This document shows positions 42,756 to 54,065 of a stretch of DNA of 64,000 nucleotides, in pieces. Below the pieces are notes generated by a model. That model was not told where the DNA came from. It did no database searches and was given only the letters and a program-made list of their open reading frames with translations. The position numbers were made by a program, and so were the translations under genes. Source of the DNA: Streptococcus sanguinis (GTDB taxonomy: Bacteria > Bacillota > Bacilli > Lactobacillales > Streptococcaceae); contig NZ_JAKUVC010000002.1 of NCBI RefSeq assembly GCF_026781265.1, positions 124,001-188,000 of the forward strand, read 5' to 3'. The number at the start of each line of letters is the position of its first letter. Position 1 is the first letter of the stretch.

Positions 42756-43469
42756 ATGTCTATTCATATTTCTGCTAAGCCAGGTGAAATTGCGGATAAA
42801 ATTCTTCTTCCAGGGGATCCGCTTCGGGCCAAATTTATTGCGGAGAATTTCCTGGAAGATGCTGTTTGCTTTAATGAAGTCCGCAATATGTTCGGCTACA
42901 CTGGTACTTATAAAGGTGAGCGTGTTTCTGTTATGGGAACGGGGATGGGAATGCCCTCAATCTCTATCTACGCGCGTGAGCTGATTGTTGACTATGGTGT
43001 GAAAAAGCTGATTCGTGTGGGAACAGCTGGTTCGCTGAATGCTGATGTGCATGTCCGTGAATTAGTACTGGCGCAAGGAGCTGCAACTAACTCCAATATC
43101 ATCCGCAATGACTGGCCACAGTATGATTTCCCACAAATCTCTAGCTTTGATTTACTAGACAAGGCTTATCACATTGCCAAAGGTCTTGGTATGACAACCC
43201 ATGTTGGGAATGTCTTGTCGTCTGATGTCTTTTATTCAAACTACTTTGAAAAGAATATTGAGCTTGGTAAATGGGGCGTTAAGGCAGTGGAAATGGAAGC
43301 GGCAGCTCTTTACTATTTGGCTGCTCAACACCATGTGGATGCCCTTGCTATCATGACGATTTCTGACAGCTTGGTCAATCCAGAAGAAGACACGACTGCA
43401 GAAGAACGTCAAAATACCTTTACCGATATGATGAAGGTTGGCTTGGAAACCTTGATTGCAGAAGCATGA
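42756..43469 (+). CDS. deoD: Purine nucleoside phosphorylase DeoD (hexameric)
   Basis: The 237-residue protein has the NP-I family motifs [30 protein letters not shown] and the ribose-site region VEMEAAALY. It splits purine nucleosides and deoxynucleosides with phosphate. ATG 42756 gives [10 protein letters not shown], the usual start; the region before it is the structured element with no clear ribosome site, so translation may depend on that fold. Its stop overlaps the next start (ATGA). Confidence 0.95.
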   Translation: MSIHISAKPGEIADKILLPGDPLRAKFIAENFLEDAVCFNEVRNMFGYTGTYKGERVSVMGTGMGMPSISIYARELIVDYGVKKLIRVGTAGSLNADVHVRELVLAQGAATNSNIIRNDWPQYDFPQISSFDLLDKAYHIAKGLGMTTHVGNVLSSDVFYSNYFEKNIELGKWGVKAVEMEAAALYYLAAQHHVDALAIMTISDSLVNPEEDTTAEERQNTFTDMMKVGLETLIAEA

Positions 43470-44227
43470 AACTAGATGTCAAAGAAGCCATTCACTTTGC
43501 TATTTCTCGCTATGACTATGCTTATGCTCATAAACTAGCTGAGCGATCAGGAAACAGTGTCCAGTCTGACTTGGTTCTGCTTCTTGGCGCTTTAGCGGAG
43601 CGAAGAGAGCTCAACATCCAATCTATGATGAATCTAAAGTTGGAAATCACTGGGTCTGACCTAGCTGATTTTCAGCTTTTTTGCCATGAAAATGAAGCGG
43701 ACGAACAGCTGGTCAATTACCTTTATGACCTCGAAGCCAAGCTAAGGAATGAGCAGCTGATTGATTTTATCCGAGCTGTCAGTCCAGCTATTTATCGGAT
43801 TTTTATGCGGCTGATTTGCATGCAAATACCAGATATTGAGAGCTATATTCATAATTCTCGAGGAGCTAGTTACGACAGTTGGAAGTTTGAAAAGATGCGA
43901 CATTCTGATAATCCTGTCCTGCAAAATTTTCATGCAGAAAGTACGGTCAATTCTTCTAGCTTGACGGAGCTGATTTTGCAGTTGCATTTGTCTGAATCCG
44001 TCAAAGAATCAGCACAACAGCTAAGAGAGTTAGAAAAGTCAGTCCGCAATCCACTGGCTCATCTTATCAAGCCTTTTGATGAGGAAGAATTGCACAGGAC
44101 GACAGGTTTCTCATCTCAGCACTTTATGGAGCTTCTGGTTGATTTGGCTCAGGAGACAGGCATAGTTTATCAGAGGGAACCTTTTTACTTCGACCGAGCG
44201 AATGCAGTCATAGAAAGTCTCTTATAA
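43466..44227 (+). CDS. Stand-alone HEPN-like protein (Csm6-type RX4H motif)
   Basis: The 253-residue helical protein overlaps deoD by 4 nt. Near its C-terminus, residues 194-199 read RNPLAH, the RX4H signature of HEPN ribonucleases, in a context ([20 protein letters not shown]) like that of Csm6. There is no CARF domain and no CRISPR array in the window. The protein could be an RNase, or a degenerate HEPN with another role. A sirtuin gene follows by 12 nt. The family assignment is from motif and helical context only. Confidence 0.5.
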   Translation: MKLDVKEAIHFAISRYDYAYAHKLAERSGNSVQSDLVLLLGALAERRELNIQSMMNLKLEITGSDLADFQLFCHENEADEQLVNYLYDLEAKLRNEQLIDFIRAVSPAIYRIFMRLICMQIPDIESYIHNSRGASYDSWKFEKMRHSDNPVLQNFHAESTVNSSSLTELILQLHLSESVKESAQQLRELEKSVRNPLAHLIKPFDEEELHRTTGFSSQHFMELLVDLAQETGIVYQREPFYFDRANAVIESLL

Positions 44228-44238
44228 GGAGTAGCAGG

Positions 44239-44967
44239 ATGGATAAGATTGCAAGGCTGCAAGAATTAATAGACCAAAGTCAGAATATCGTCTTTTTCGG
44301 TGGGGCGGGTGTTTCGACGGAGTCCAATATTCCGGACTTCCGCAGTTCAGATGGGATATACAGCGTCAAGCTAGGACAGCATTTTACAGCAGAGCAGTTG
44401 GTTTCTCACACTATGTTTGAGCGCTATCCGCAGGAGTTTTTTGACTTTTACAAGAAGTACCTGCTCTATCCAGATGCTAAGCCCAATGCTGCTCATGTCT
44501 ACTTAGCGGATTTAGAGAAGTCAGGCAAACTCAAGGCTGTGGTGACTCAAAATATCGATAGCTTGCATGAAATGGCCGGTTCGAAAAAGGTTCTCAAGTT
44601 ACATGGCAGCGCGTATAGAAATTACTGTCTGAATTGTCAGCGATTCTATGATTTGGATGGCTTTCTGGCTCTGCAGGGTACCATTCCTCGCTGCCTTGAC
44701 TGTGGCGGTATTGTCAAGCCAGATGTGACTCTCTATGAAGAGCCTCTAGATATGGAAGTTTTCCAGCAGGCGGCCCAAGCTATCCATCAAGCAGACCTAC
44801 TGATAATCGGCGGGACTTCCTTAGTCGTCTATCCCGCAGCCAGCCTCATCCAGTACTTTGCAGGTAAGCATCTGGTTGTCATCAACAAGACCAACATCCC
44901 TCAAGATAGCCAGGCCGATCTAGTCATTGAGGGCAAAATAGGGGAAGTATTGGGGAAGTTGAAATAA
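44239..44967 (+). CDS. NAD-dependent protein deacylase (sirtuin, SIR2/CobB family)
   Basis: The 242-residue protein has GGAGVSTESNIPDFRS, TQNIDSLHEMAG with the catalytic His in KLHGSAY, two zinc CxxC pairs (CLNC and CLDC) and GTSLVVYPAA. It removes acyl groups from Lys using NAD. It is the last gene of the deoD group, ending at a terminator. Confidence 0.92.
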   Translation: MDKIARLQELIDQSQNIVFFGGAGVSTESNIPDFRSSDGIYSVKLGQHFTAEQLVSHTMFERYPQEFFDFYKKYLLYPDAKPNAAHVYLADLEKSGKLKAVVTQNIDSLHEMAGSKKVLKLHGSAYRNYCLNCQRFYDLDGFLALQGTIPRCLDCGGIVKPDVTLYEEPLDMEVFQQAAQAIHQADLLIIGGTSLVVYPAASLIQYFAGKHLVVINKTNIPQDSQADLVIEGKIGEVLGKLK

Positions 44968-44970
44968 TAG

Positions 44971-45006
44971 AAAAAACACCTGAGATAGCTTTTTCAGGTG
45001 TTTTTT
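44971..45006. terminator. Bidirectional terminator, sirtuin/LysR genes
   Basis: AAAAAACACCTGA pairs with TCAGGTGTTTTTT, between two converging genes. Confidence 0.9.
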
Positions 45007-45011
45007 GCAGT

Positions 45012-45920
45012 TTATTTATCAAACTTCACTTCCTCAATCAGATACTCAATGAATCGTTCTCCCATTTTGGATAGGCTAGCTTTTTCGTGCTGGATGTAAA
45101 CCAGCTCAATCGGATCATCGATGTCCAGTGGGATTGACACGATATTATCTCCGTTGAGGTTTCTGTTGAGAATACCGGTTGCAATTGTGTAGCCATCCAG
45201 ACCGATCAAAAGGTTAAAGAGGGTCGCACGGTCGCTGACCACGATAGATTTTTTATGGTGTTCCTGAGAGAGAATTTCCTCAGAAAAGTAGAAGGAGTTG
45301 TGAGTCCCTTGGTCATAGCTGAGGTAGGGGAAGTTTTCTAAGTCAGATAATTGAACCAGCTTTTTCTTGGCCAGCGGATTTGACTTGCTGACAAAGATAT
45401 GGGGTTGAGCTGTGAAGAGATGAGTGGCAATCAGATGATTGTCATCCAGCATCTTAGATAGGACATCGCGGTTGTAGCTATTGAGAAAGAGGACGCCGAT
45501 TTCGCTGCGGAAGTTTTTTACGTCGTCAATAATTTCCCAAGTCCGAGTTTCCCGCAGGAAGAGCTCGTATTTCTCCATATCGCTTTTTTTAAGCAGGGAC
45601 ACGAAGGCATTGACCACAAAGGCATAGTGCTGGGCAGAAACGCTGAAAAGCTCGCGGTGGGCGACAGGGTTCTTGTATCGCTCCTCTAGAAGCTGAGTCT
45701 GCTCAACTACCTGCCGGGCATAGGAAAGAAACTCCATGCCGTCCTTAGTCAAGGTAATTCCTTTGGGATTGCGAATGAAAATCTCGATGCCCATTTCATT
45801 TTCCAAATCCCGCACAGCATTAGATAAGCTAGGCTGTGTAATGAAAAGCTGCTTGGCAGCTTCGTTCATACTGCCAGTCTCGACGATTTTGATAATATAG
45901 TGTAACTGTTGAATTCTCAT
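45012..45920 (-). CDS. LysR-family regulator, CpsY/MtaR (MetR) type
   Basis: The 302-residue protein has the LysR HTH (GSMNEAAKQLFITQPSLSNAVRDLENEMG) and an effector domain similar to streptococcal CpsY/MtaR, which control methionine supply and, in some species, capsule and neutrophil survival genes. The ATG has no ribosome site; TGATAAAAT ends 6 nt upstream, implying a leaderless message. CpsY identity is likely, not proven. Confidence 0.8.
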   Translation of the reverse strand: MRIQQLHYIIKIVETGSMNEAAKQLFITQPSLSNAVRDLENEMGIEIFIRNPKGITLTKDGMEFLSYARQVVEQTQLLEERYKNPVAHRELFSVSAQHYAFVVNAFVSLLKKSDMEKYELFLRETRTWEIIDDVKNFRSEIGVLFLNSYNRDVLSKMLDDNHLIATHLFTAQPHIFVSKSNPLAKKKLVQLSDLENFPYLSYDQGTHNSFYFSEEILSQEHHKKSIVVSDRATLFNLLIGLDGYTIATGILNRNLNGDNIVSIPLDIDDPIELVYIQHEKASLSKMGERFIEYLIEEVKFDK

Positions 45921-45926
45921 AGGACT

Positions 45927-45935
45927 ATTTTATCA
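45927..45935 (-). promoter_or_regulatory. Extended -10 box adjoining the LysR start
   Basis: Minus strand TGATAAAAT, then AGTCCT, then ATG: an extended -10 exactly 6 nt before the start codon, as in three other genes here. Confidence 0.6.
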
Positions 45936-46153
45936 CAAACTGGGGATTTTTTCCCGATAAATCAATGAAAGCTAATATAGTTTTATAGTTGAGTTTATTA
46001 AAATGGATAGATGGTAAAAAACATCTATTGGATATAGTGATATTTTTGAAGTTTTTCATAGAAGGATTTTATTCATTTTATTGTAATGAAGCAGATTTTG
46101 CAATTTCAAGTTATTCGTGATATGATGATTTTTAGACTATAAAAGGAGTAGTT

Positions 46154-46999
46154 ATGAAGAAAAAAGAGGATTCTTTTGAAGATATTGCTTTTGAGTTAGA
46201 GAAGGAGACTTCTAAGTCTAAGTTCTTACCATTCGTTTTATTAGCCATTATTGGCTTTTCCGTCATTGGAGCAGTTTTTTTAATGCTTTCTATACCGCAA
46301 AAGACTAAATCTAAGCAACCGGTGAGCTAGTCAAGTCAGATTATTTCACCATCAAAAGAATTAGAGGATAAGGAGACTGAAGTAAAAAAATTCGCTGAAA
46401 GCCTTATCGTTTCTCCAGAAAAAAGTGGTCCCTTTCTTTGGACGGTTGACAAGGCAGTTTCTCTACACATGGACAAAGATAAAGGCGGAGCCGTCTTGGA
46501 AGATGTTTTAAAAGAATTTGGAAAACCAGTTGAAGCTGGTTCATGGATTGACTTTTCATCAAATAATGAAATTCAAAAGCATATTCGTCTTTTTTGGAAA
46601 GAGAAGAATGGTGCTCTTGGCTATGTTTCTTTAACATTTGCTGAATTTGATGGTGTTTATAAGCTCATTTCCAAGTACCATTCTAACCTTGCAAGTGATG
46701 AAATTAAGGTGGATCAAAATCCTAATAGAGACTTTTTATGGACGCAAGAATATATTGATAGTCTTGTTATTGCTGCTAGAGAAGGTACTGACAAAGGTAC
46801 GGCTTATGATGAGATTGTTTCAAATGTTGGCTTACCTCTATATCAGACGATTTTGGGAGAGGATAAACAACTTCAAATGCGGGTTACTTATCATAATCCT
46901 CATTCTTTGAAAAATCCAGATCAATTGAAGTCTGTTAATCTAGAATTCTATAAGCAAGAGGATGGAACATGGCGTTTGGTTTCTAAACAAAGCCAGTAA
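46154..46999 (+). pseudogene. Membrane-anchored protein gene interrupted by an in-frame amber codon
   Basis: ATG 46154 follows AAAGGAG and opens a 281-codon frame broken only by TAG at 46328-46330. The first part is a basic/acidic N-terminus and one membrane helix (FLPFVLLAIIGFSVIGAVFL); the rest, from the stop onward, holds two beta-rich domains (SGPFLWTVDKAV, FLWTQEYIDSLV, each with G..Y/EDV..EFG.P) and ends EDGTWRLVSKQSQ. The next gene is a paralogue. A single nonsense change is the simplest reading. Confidence 0.8.
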
Positions 47000-47029
47000 A
47001 CTAAAATAAAAAAGACAGAGGAGATAATC

Positions 47030-48004
47030 TTGAGAAGGAGTAGCAAGAAAAAACATGATGCCAATTCATTTAGAGATATCAAAAGAGAACTTTATAAACA
47101 ACAAAAGATAAAAAGAGAAGAACTTAGCATGATGGCCATACAGGAGGAGAAAAAAAGGATTAATTCGGCCTTTATTCTTCTTTGTTTGACCTTGTCATTT
47201 GCTTTGTTCTTTGGCTTCTATTATTTTTCTCAAAAGGTTCCTAGAGCCAACCTTAAGTACAAATATAATAAGACGGTTTCGTCAGTTAGTAGAGAAAGCT
47301 CTATTACTCAGCAATATGATGACGAGCCAGAAATAAATCAAGATCAAAAGGAACTGAAAAAGAAAATTGTTGAGGAAGATGAAAAAAAGTTTGTTTTTAA
47401 TTGGACATTAGACAATTTTGTAGAACTAAAAATGGTAAAACCTGGAGAGTTGAGTTCTAATCCAACTTTGGAAGAGGTTGTTGCGAAATATGGTAAGGGT
47501 TCAGGCGTAAGTTTTACCGACAACGGATTGATTCTGACTTATAAGACAAGAATTGTAGATGTTCCGAGATATGGTTCGTCGGGACATCCTCAGGAAATCA
47601 GTTTGGGATTTTATGACCCCGATTCCAATGGAAAAAAGTACTATTTAATAACCAAAACGGCAGTTTACTTGGATGACATTCATAACCTACCAGCTACCAA
47701 AAATGAGTTTGTTTTTAAGTGGAAGCCAGAAGATATGGATACATTGACAGTAGGTGATAGTCAATATGGAAAAGGTGGAATGACATATCAGGAGATTGTT
47801 GCTCGATTTGGACTGCCTTCAGAGATGAATTTTTCTGGAAGCGATACAGATTATAGCCCCTTATCATTGCAGGTGAATTATTTTAATATTCATCGTCCAC
47901 TTGCTGAACGAAAATTGGATAGGGTGTCTTTGATTTTCAGAAGACAGGAGGATGGAAGCTTTTGTCTTGCAGATGTAAAAAGTGAATTTGACAAGGACTG
48001 GTAA
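47030..48004 (+). CDS. Membrane-anchored protein with two repeated domains
   Basis: The 324-residue protein has a Lys/Arg-rich cytoplasmic N-terminus, one membrane helix (~residues 46-67) and two extracellular ~90-residue domains of the same kind (FVFNWTLDNFVELKM... and FVFKWKPEDMDTLTV..., with EIVARFGLPSE and FRRQEDGSFCL). The repeats resemble BLIP/SmpA-like small-domain folds, but I cannot name a family. Start TTG 47030 is backed by GAGGAG 6-7 nt upstream. Paralogue of the broken gene before it. Confidence 0.75.
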   Translation: MRRSSKKKHDANSFRDIKRELYKQQKIKREELSMMAIQEEKKRINSAFILLCLTLSFALFFGFYYFSQKVPRANLKYKYNKTVSSVSRESSITQQYDDEPEINQDQKELKKKIVEEDEKKFVFNWTLDNFVELKMVKPGELSSNPTLEEVVAKYGKGSGVSFTDNGLILTYKTRIVDVPRYGSSGHPQEISLGFYDPDSNGKKYYLITKTAVYLDDIHNLPATKNEFVFKWKPEDMDTLTVGDSQYGKGGMTYQEIVARFGLPSEMNFSGSDTDYSPLSLQVNYFNIHRPLAERKLDRVSLIFRRQEDGSFCLADVKSEFDKDW

Positions 48005-48049
48005 AACTTTGATTAGTATGAGCTATGAAAATTCTGATATTTTTATGCC

Positions 48050-48192
48050 TTGACAATCCTCATCTCTAACGATATAATGTTTACAATTTAACCTTTAATC
48101 AAGTCCAGTGAGGCTGCAAGGTGAGAAAAACGGTTTAAGAGGCAGTTTGCTGCCTTGTTTTTTGCGAAACCTTGCTGCGGCGAGGTTTTTTC
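48050..48192 (+). promoter_or_regulatory. pyrK-pyrDB promoter and PyrR attenuator
   Basis: TTGACA (48050-48055), 17 nt and TATAAT (48073-48078) form a strong promoter. The leader contains AAGTCCAGTGAGGCTGCAAG (48101-48120), the PyrR-binding consensus AGTCCAGnGAGGCT, and ends in a terminator, AACCTTGC paired with GCGAGGTT plus a T run (48168-48192). With UMP, PyrR favours the terminator. Confidence 0.9.
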
Positions 48193-48212
48193 TTGTAGAA
48201 AGTGAGGTTGTC

Positions 48213-49969
<1,757 letters not shown>

Positions 49970-49983
49970 AGTTACATTTTTAC

Positions 49984-50123
49984 TTGACAATACTGCTGTG
50001 AAATTATAGAATGAATTAAATATAACCTTTAAAGAAGTCCAGAGAGGCTACTAAGGTACATACGTTTGAATGGCAGATACTGCCACATTTTCGTGTAACC
50101 TTGCTCTCGGGCAAGGTTTTTTC
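49984..50123 (+). promoter_or_regulatory. pyrF-pyrE promoter and PyrR attenuator
   Basis: TTGACA (49984) and TATAGA (50005) form the promoter. The leader holds AAGTCCAGAGAGGCT (50035-50049), an exact PyrR-binding consensus, and a terminator ACCTTGC paired with GGCAAGGT plus T run (50098-50123). The layout copies that before pyrK. Confidence 0.9.
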
Positions 50124-50216
50124 TATGTCTCTGAGCCTAATGTGAAGGTGGTTTTGAGATATAAATGTCTAATGGACCTCTTTGAAGATAATAATTTAAA
50201 AGGAGATTTTCCCCTC

Positions 50217-50909
50217 ATGCGTGAAGAACGGCCTATTATCGCCCTCGACTTTCCATCTTTTGATGATGTCAAAGATTTCTTGGAGCATTTTCCGGAAGAT
50301 GAAAAACTCTATGTCAAAATCGGCATGGAATTCTTCTATGCCATTGGTCCAGAAATCGTTCATTATCTGAAAGGTCTTGGACACAGCATTTTCTTGGATC
50401 TGAAACTACACGACATTCCCAATACGGTTCGCTCAGCCATGTCTGTCTTAGGTACTTTTGGTATCGACATGGTGACGGTCCATGCAGCGGGTGGTGTGGA
50501 GATGATGAGCGAAGCTAAGAAGGTCTTGGGGGATAAGGCTAAGTTGGTTGCTGTGACCCAGCTGACCTCGACCAGTGAGGAAGATATGCGGGATTGCCAA
50601 AACATCCAGACCACAGTTCAGGAGTCTGTTGTCAATTACGCTCGGAAAGCCAAAGAAGCCGGTTTGGATGGCGTAGTTTGCTCAGCTCAAGAAGTGGAAC
50701 TGATTAAGGCAGCAACTGCAGCTGATTTCCTCTGTGTGACGCCGGGTATTCGGCCAGCTGGATCAGAAATCGGCGACCAAAAACGGGTCATGACACCGCA
50801 GGAAGCCCATCAAATTGGTAGTGATTATATTGTAGTAGGACGTCCAATTATCCAAGCTGAAAATCCTTGGGATGCTTATCACGAGATTAAGAAGCAGTGG
50901 AATAGCTAG
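50217..50909 (+). CDS. pyrF: Orotidine-5'-phosphate decarboxylase
   Basis: The 230-residue protein begins [18 protein letters not shown] and has the catalytic [11 protein letters not shown] (Asp-Lys-Asp-type tetrad) and [13 protein letters not shown]. It turns OMP into UMP. ATG 50217 follows AAAGGAG at 50199-50205; an upstream in-frame region belongs to the leader. A ~95-nt gap separates the terminator from this start. pyrE follows. Confidence 0.96.
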   Translation: MREERPIIALDFPSFDDVKDFLEHFPEDEKLYVKIGMEFFYAIGPEIVHYLKGLGHSIFLDLKLHDIPNTVRSAMSVLGTFGIDMVTVHAAGGVEMMSEAKKVLGDKAKLVAVTQLTSTSEEDMRDCQNIQTTVQESVVNYARKAKEAGLDGVVCSAQEVELIKAATAADFLCVTPGIRPAGSEIGDQKRVMTPQEAHQIGSDYIVVGRPIIQAENPWDAYHEIKKQWNS

Positions 50910-50987
50910 GAAAAACAAGAGATTCTAATTAAATCGTTTATAAAAATTAACAGTATCATAAACATTCAAATTTATAAGGAGCAAAAA

Positions 50988-51617
50988 ATGACTTTAGCAA
51001 AAGAGATTGCGCGTGATTTATTGAAAATAAAAGCTGTGTATTTGAAGCCAGAAGAGCCTTTTACATGGGCATCAGGCATCAAGTCACCTATATATACGGA
51101 CAACCGTGTGACCTTGGCTTATCCAGAGACTCGGACCTTGATTGAAGATGGTTTTGTCGAAAAGATTCAGGCGGAATTTCCAGATGTAGAAGTCATCGCT
51201 GGAACTGCGACAGCGGGTATTCCTCACGGAGCTATTATTGCAGATAAGATGAACCTGCCATTTGCCTATATCCGCAGCAAACCAAAAGATCACGGAGCGG
51301 GCAATCAAATCGAAGGTCGTGTAACTCCTGGGCAAAAGATGGTTGTCATTGAGGATTTGATCTCGACTGGCGGTTCGGTCTTGGATGCTATCGCTGCTGC
51401 TAAACGTGAAGGTGCGGATGTGATTGGCGCAGCGGCCATCTTTACCTATGAGCTGCCAAAGGCAGAAAAGAACTTCAGTGAAGCGCGTGTCAAATTGGTA
51501 ACCCTTTCTAACTACACTGAGCTAATCAATCTGGCCGAAGCAGAGGGTTATGTAAGTCCAGAGGGCTTGGCCTTGCTTGAGAAATTTAAGCATGACCAAG
51601 AAAATTGGCAGGCCTAG
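50988..51617 (+). CDS. pyrE: Orotate phosphoribosyltransferase
   Basis: The 209-residue protein has the PRPP motif [16 protein letters not shown], the flexible loop [13 protein letters not shown] and [12 protein letters not shown]. It joins orotate to PRPP to give OMP. AAGGAG precedes the ATG; it lies 78 nt after pyrF and ends at a terminator. Confidence 0.96.
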   Translation: MTLAKEIARDLLKIKAVYLKPEEPFTWASGIKSPIYTDNRVTLAYPETRTLIEDGFVEKIQAEFPDVEVIAGTATAGIPHGAIIADKMNLPFAYIRSKPKDHGAGNQIEGRVTPGQKMVVIEDLISTGGSVLDAIAAAKREGADVIGAAAIFTYELPKAEKNFSEARVKLVTLSNYTELINLAEAEGYVSPEGLALLEKFKHDQENWQA

Positions 51618-51639
51618 ACCGAATAGAAGTAAAATGATC

Positions 51640-51662
51640 TGACCTTTATTCAGGTCATTTTT
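51640..51662 (+). terminator. pyrE terminator
   Basis: TGACCT pairs with AGGTCA, followed by TTTTT. Confidence 0.8.
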
Positions 51663-51713
51663 CAGTAAAACGTCCTTGTATTGCCTTTAAAAATGGCTTA
51701 AAGTCTCGGCGTT

Positions 51714-51722
51714 TGGTATAAT
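51714..51722 (+). promoter_or_regulatory. Extended -10 box adjoining the GT-C enzyme start
   Basis: TGGTATAAT ends 6 nt (AGAGCT) before ATG 51729, so the transcript should begin at the start codon. Confidence 0.65.
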
Positions 51723-51728
51723 AGAGCT

Positions 51729-53267
51729 ATGTCTAAGATTTATCATCTATCCTTTTCGATATTACAGAAAGTTATGCTGGTTACGGCTGTTCACTGGTTT
51801 CTGATTGCCATCTGGCATGTTTCGGAGCTGAATAGTATAGCTATGATTGCTTTTACTGGCTTGGCTTATCTGGCCTATCGCTATCGGCATTTGTTGCAAA
51901 AAGCCTATCATTGGCTGATGAAGCATAAACTTCTTGTTATGGTAGCTGTCTTTATTTTTCAGTTGATTATGCTCTTTTCGGCAGAGCTTTTGATTAGACG
52001 GGATGCAGCAGTAGTCTTTACAGGGGCTTTTAAAACATTGAAAGAAAGCTCCATTTCTAACTATCTGACCCGCAATCCTAATAATGTCTCACTATTTCTC
52101 TACGAGCGTTTTTTCTTTAATGTATTTGGGGAATCTGGTCTATGGGTCATGCAGGCCTTGAATGTTGTTTATACTAACGTAACGGCCTTGATTCTCTATA
52201 AGGGGTGCAAAAAGTATTTTTCACAAAGGACTGCAGATGCTGTCTTTAGTCTTTATGCGCTCTTACTGGGCTTTTCTCCTTATTTCTTTTCTATGTATAC
52301 GGATATTCCGCCCCTTCCTTTCATCAGTCTGCAGATTTTCCTAGTTCTGGGCTTGCTGAGAGGAGATGATAACGCTAGACAGCTGGTTTGGCGCAGTATT
52401 TTCCTTGGGTTAATGACTAGTCTGGCTTTCTTCTTTAGACCAACAGTAATGATTCTGCTGATAGCTGTCTTTGGAGTCCTCTTTTTCAAAAAGAATTGGA
52501 AGAAGTTCTTTCTGACACTAGTTGTTTTTGCTTGCAGTTTTGCGATTAGCTATGCTCCGCTGCATTACTGGTCCAAGCATCAGACGGAAGTGCCGATTAT
52601 AGAGGGAGAAGGATTGGCAAAGGCTCCCCTGCTCTTTATTAATCTAGGTTTGACCTTCAACGGCCACAATCAGGAAGATATGAAAGAAGGGCTCTTGCAG
52701 TATATTGAGCCTGACAAGCAGTATGACTATAACAATGGCATGTTTGCTAAGGAATATGTTATCAAGGAAATCAAGCGGCGTTTAAGCGAATATAATCCTT
52801 TGACTTTCGCTCATCATCTCTTCCATAAGCAGTCTCTGACTGTAGCAGAAGGAGATTTGGGCTGGCTCTACCGCAGTGTCGAAAATGAAAAGACGCCTTA
52901 TATATCGCCTTTTTACCAAGATACGAAGAATAATTCTTTTACTCAGTTTGTCCGTGACTTCTTCCTGAACACTGACAAGTCAGAATTTGTCTATTTCTCG
53001 CTGTCCAAGCAGGTGGTTTGGATTGTCATGGCGGCAGGACTTGTCTTTGCTCTTTGGAAATATCGATCCAGTGACGAACTGAATTTTCTAACCTTAGCTG
53101 TTTTTGGCGGCCTGCTTTTTCTGCAGATTTTTGAGGGAGGAAAGACGCGTTATCTGATTCAGTTTTTGCCACAGATACTGATTCTGTCCGCTGTGGGCTT
53201 ATCACAGTATCCACAAGCCCTAGGGAAGTGTCGCTTTTGGACTAGAAAGAAGGACTCTTTGAAATGA
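51729..53267 (+). CDS. Polytopic GT-C-type glycosyltransferase-like membrane protein
   Basis: The 512-residue protein has ~11 membrane helices, an early acidic loop with RRDAAVVFTGAF (in the place of the catalytic DE/DD of PMT/GT39 enzymes) and EGGKTRYLIQFLPQI at the end. GT-C enzymes use lipid-linked sugars at the outer membrane face, so a wall or teichoic-acid decorating role is likely. The start lacks a ribosome site; a TATAAT lies 6 nt before the ATG. It is joined to the next gene by ATGA. Confidence 0.7.
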   Translation: MSKIYHLSFSILQKVMLVTAVHWFLIAIWHVSELNSIAMIAFTGLAYLAYRYRHLLQKAYHWLMKHKLLVMVAVFIFQLIMLFSAELLIRRDAAVVFTGAFKTLKESSISNYLTRNPNNVSLFLYERFFFNVFGESGLWVMQALNVVYTNVTALILYKGCKKYFSQRTADAVFSLYALLLGFSPYFFSMYTDIPPLPFISLQIFLVLGLLRGDDNARQLVWRSIFLGLMTSLAFFFRPTVMILLIAVFGVLFFKKNWKKFFLTLVVFACSFAISYAPLHYWSKHQTEVPIIEGEGLAKAPLLFINLGLTFNGHNQEDMKEGLLQYIEPDKQYDYNNGMFAKEYVIKEIKRRLSEYNPLTFAHHLFHKQSLTVAEGDLGWLYRSVENEKTPYISPFYQDTKNNSFTQFVRDFFLNTDKSEFVYFSLSKQVVWIVMAAGLVFALWKYRSSDELNFLTLAVFGGLLFLQIFEGGKTRYLIQFLPQILILSAVGLSQYPQALGKCRFWTRKKDSLK

Positions 53268-54016
53268 AAAGACCTGTTCCTATCTATGAACCGCTTTATA
53301 GCTTGAAGTCCATTGCTGAGAATATCTGGATTGTCGACGGTGATTTAATTGAGATGGATGCAGTGGTGACAAAGTTGCCTTTTTCTACCCGCATGACTGT
53401 CATTAAGTTAGCAAATGGCCAGCTCTGGTGTCATTCACCAATTCAGCCAAATCAAGCTTTGTTTGACCAGTTGGACGCTTTGGGACCAGTCGCACACCTC
53501 GTTTCACCTAATAAGATTCACTATGCTTATATAGCTGACTGGAAGAAGCGATATCCTGAGGCGATTGCTTGGTCTAGCCCAGGAGTGAAGGAGAGAGCAG
53601 CTAAGCAGAAAATCCCAGTCTCTTTTGATGAAAAGCTGACGGATGAGGCTCCTGAAGCTTGGACAGACCAGATAGATCAGTTGGTTTTCAAGGGAAGTAC
53701 TTATATTGAGGAAGTTGTCTTTTTTCATAAAAACAGTCAAACGTTGATTTTGACAGATTTGATTGAGAATTTTGAAACAGAGCATTTTCCAAATCCGCTT
53801 CGCAGCAAGGCTTATAAATTGGTTCGTATTGCAGCTCCGGATGGACAGACACCTATTGACTACCGTATGACCTTTATCGGTCATCAAAAAGAAGCCAAAG
53901 AATGTCTAGAGCAGATGCTGGCTTGGCAACCGGAGAAAATCATACTAGCCCACGGTTCTTGTTTTCTAGAAAATGGTACAGCAGAACTAAGAAGAGCACT
54001 TAGGTGGATTAGGTAG
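53264..54016 (+). CDS. DUF4336 protein (metallo-beta-lactamase-like fold)
   Basis: The 250-residue protein matches DUF4336: YEPLYSLKSIAENIWIVDG at the N-terminus, VSPNKIHYAYIADWKKRYP and ILAHGSCFLENG at the end. The fold is metallo-beta-lactamase-like, but the HxHxDH site is not fully kept, so activity is uncertain. It overlaps the GT-C gene by 4 nt, so the two are translated together. Confidence 0.8.
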   Translation: MKRPVPIYEPLYSLKSIAENIWIVDGDLIEMDAVVTKLPFSTRMTVIKLANGQLWCHSPIQPNQALFDQLDALGPVAHLVSPNKIHYAYIADWKKRYPEAIAWSSPGVKERAAKQKIPVSFDEKLTDEAPEAWTDQIDQLVFKGSTYIEEVVFFHKNSQTLILTDLIENFETEHFPNPLRSKAYKLVRIAAPDGQTPIDYRMTFIGHQKEAKECLEQMLAWQPEKIILAHGSCFLENGTAELRRALRWIR

Positions 54017-54065
54017 GAAAAAATTATTTATTGCCTTGTTCCAAGGAGGAAGTCTCTAAAATTTT

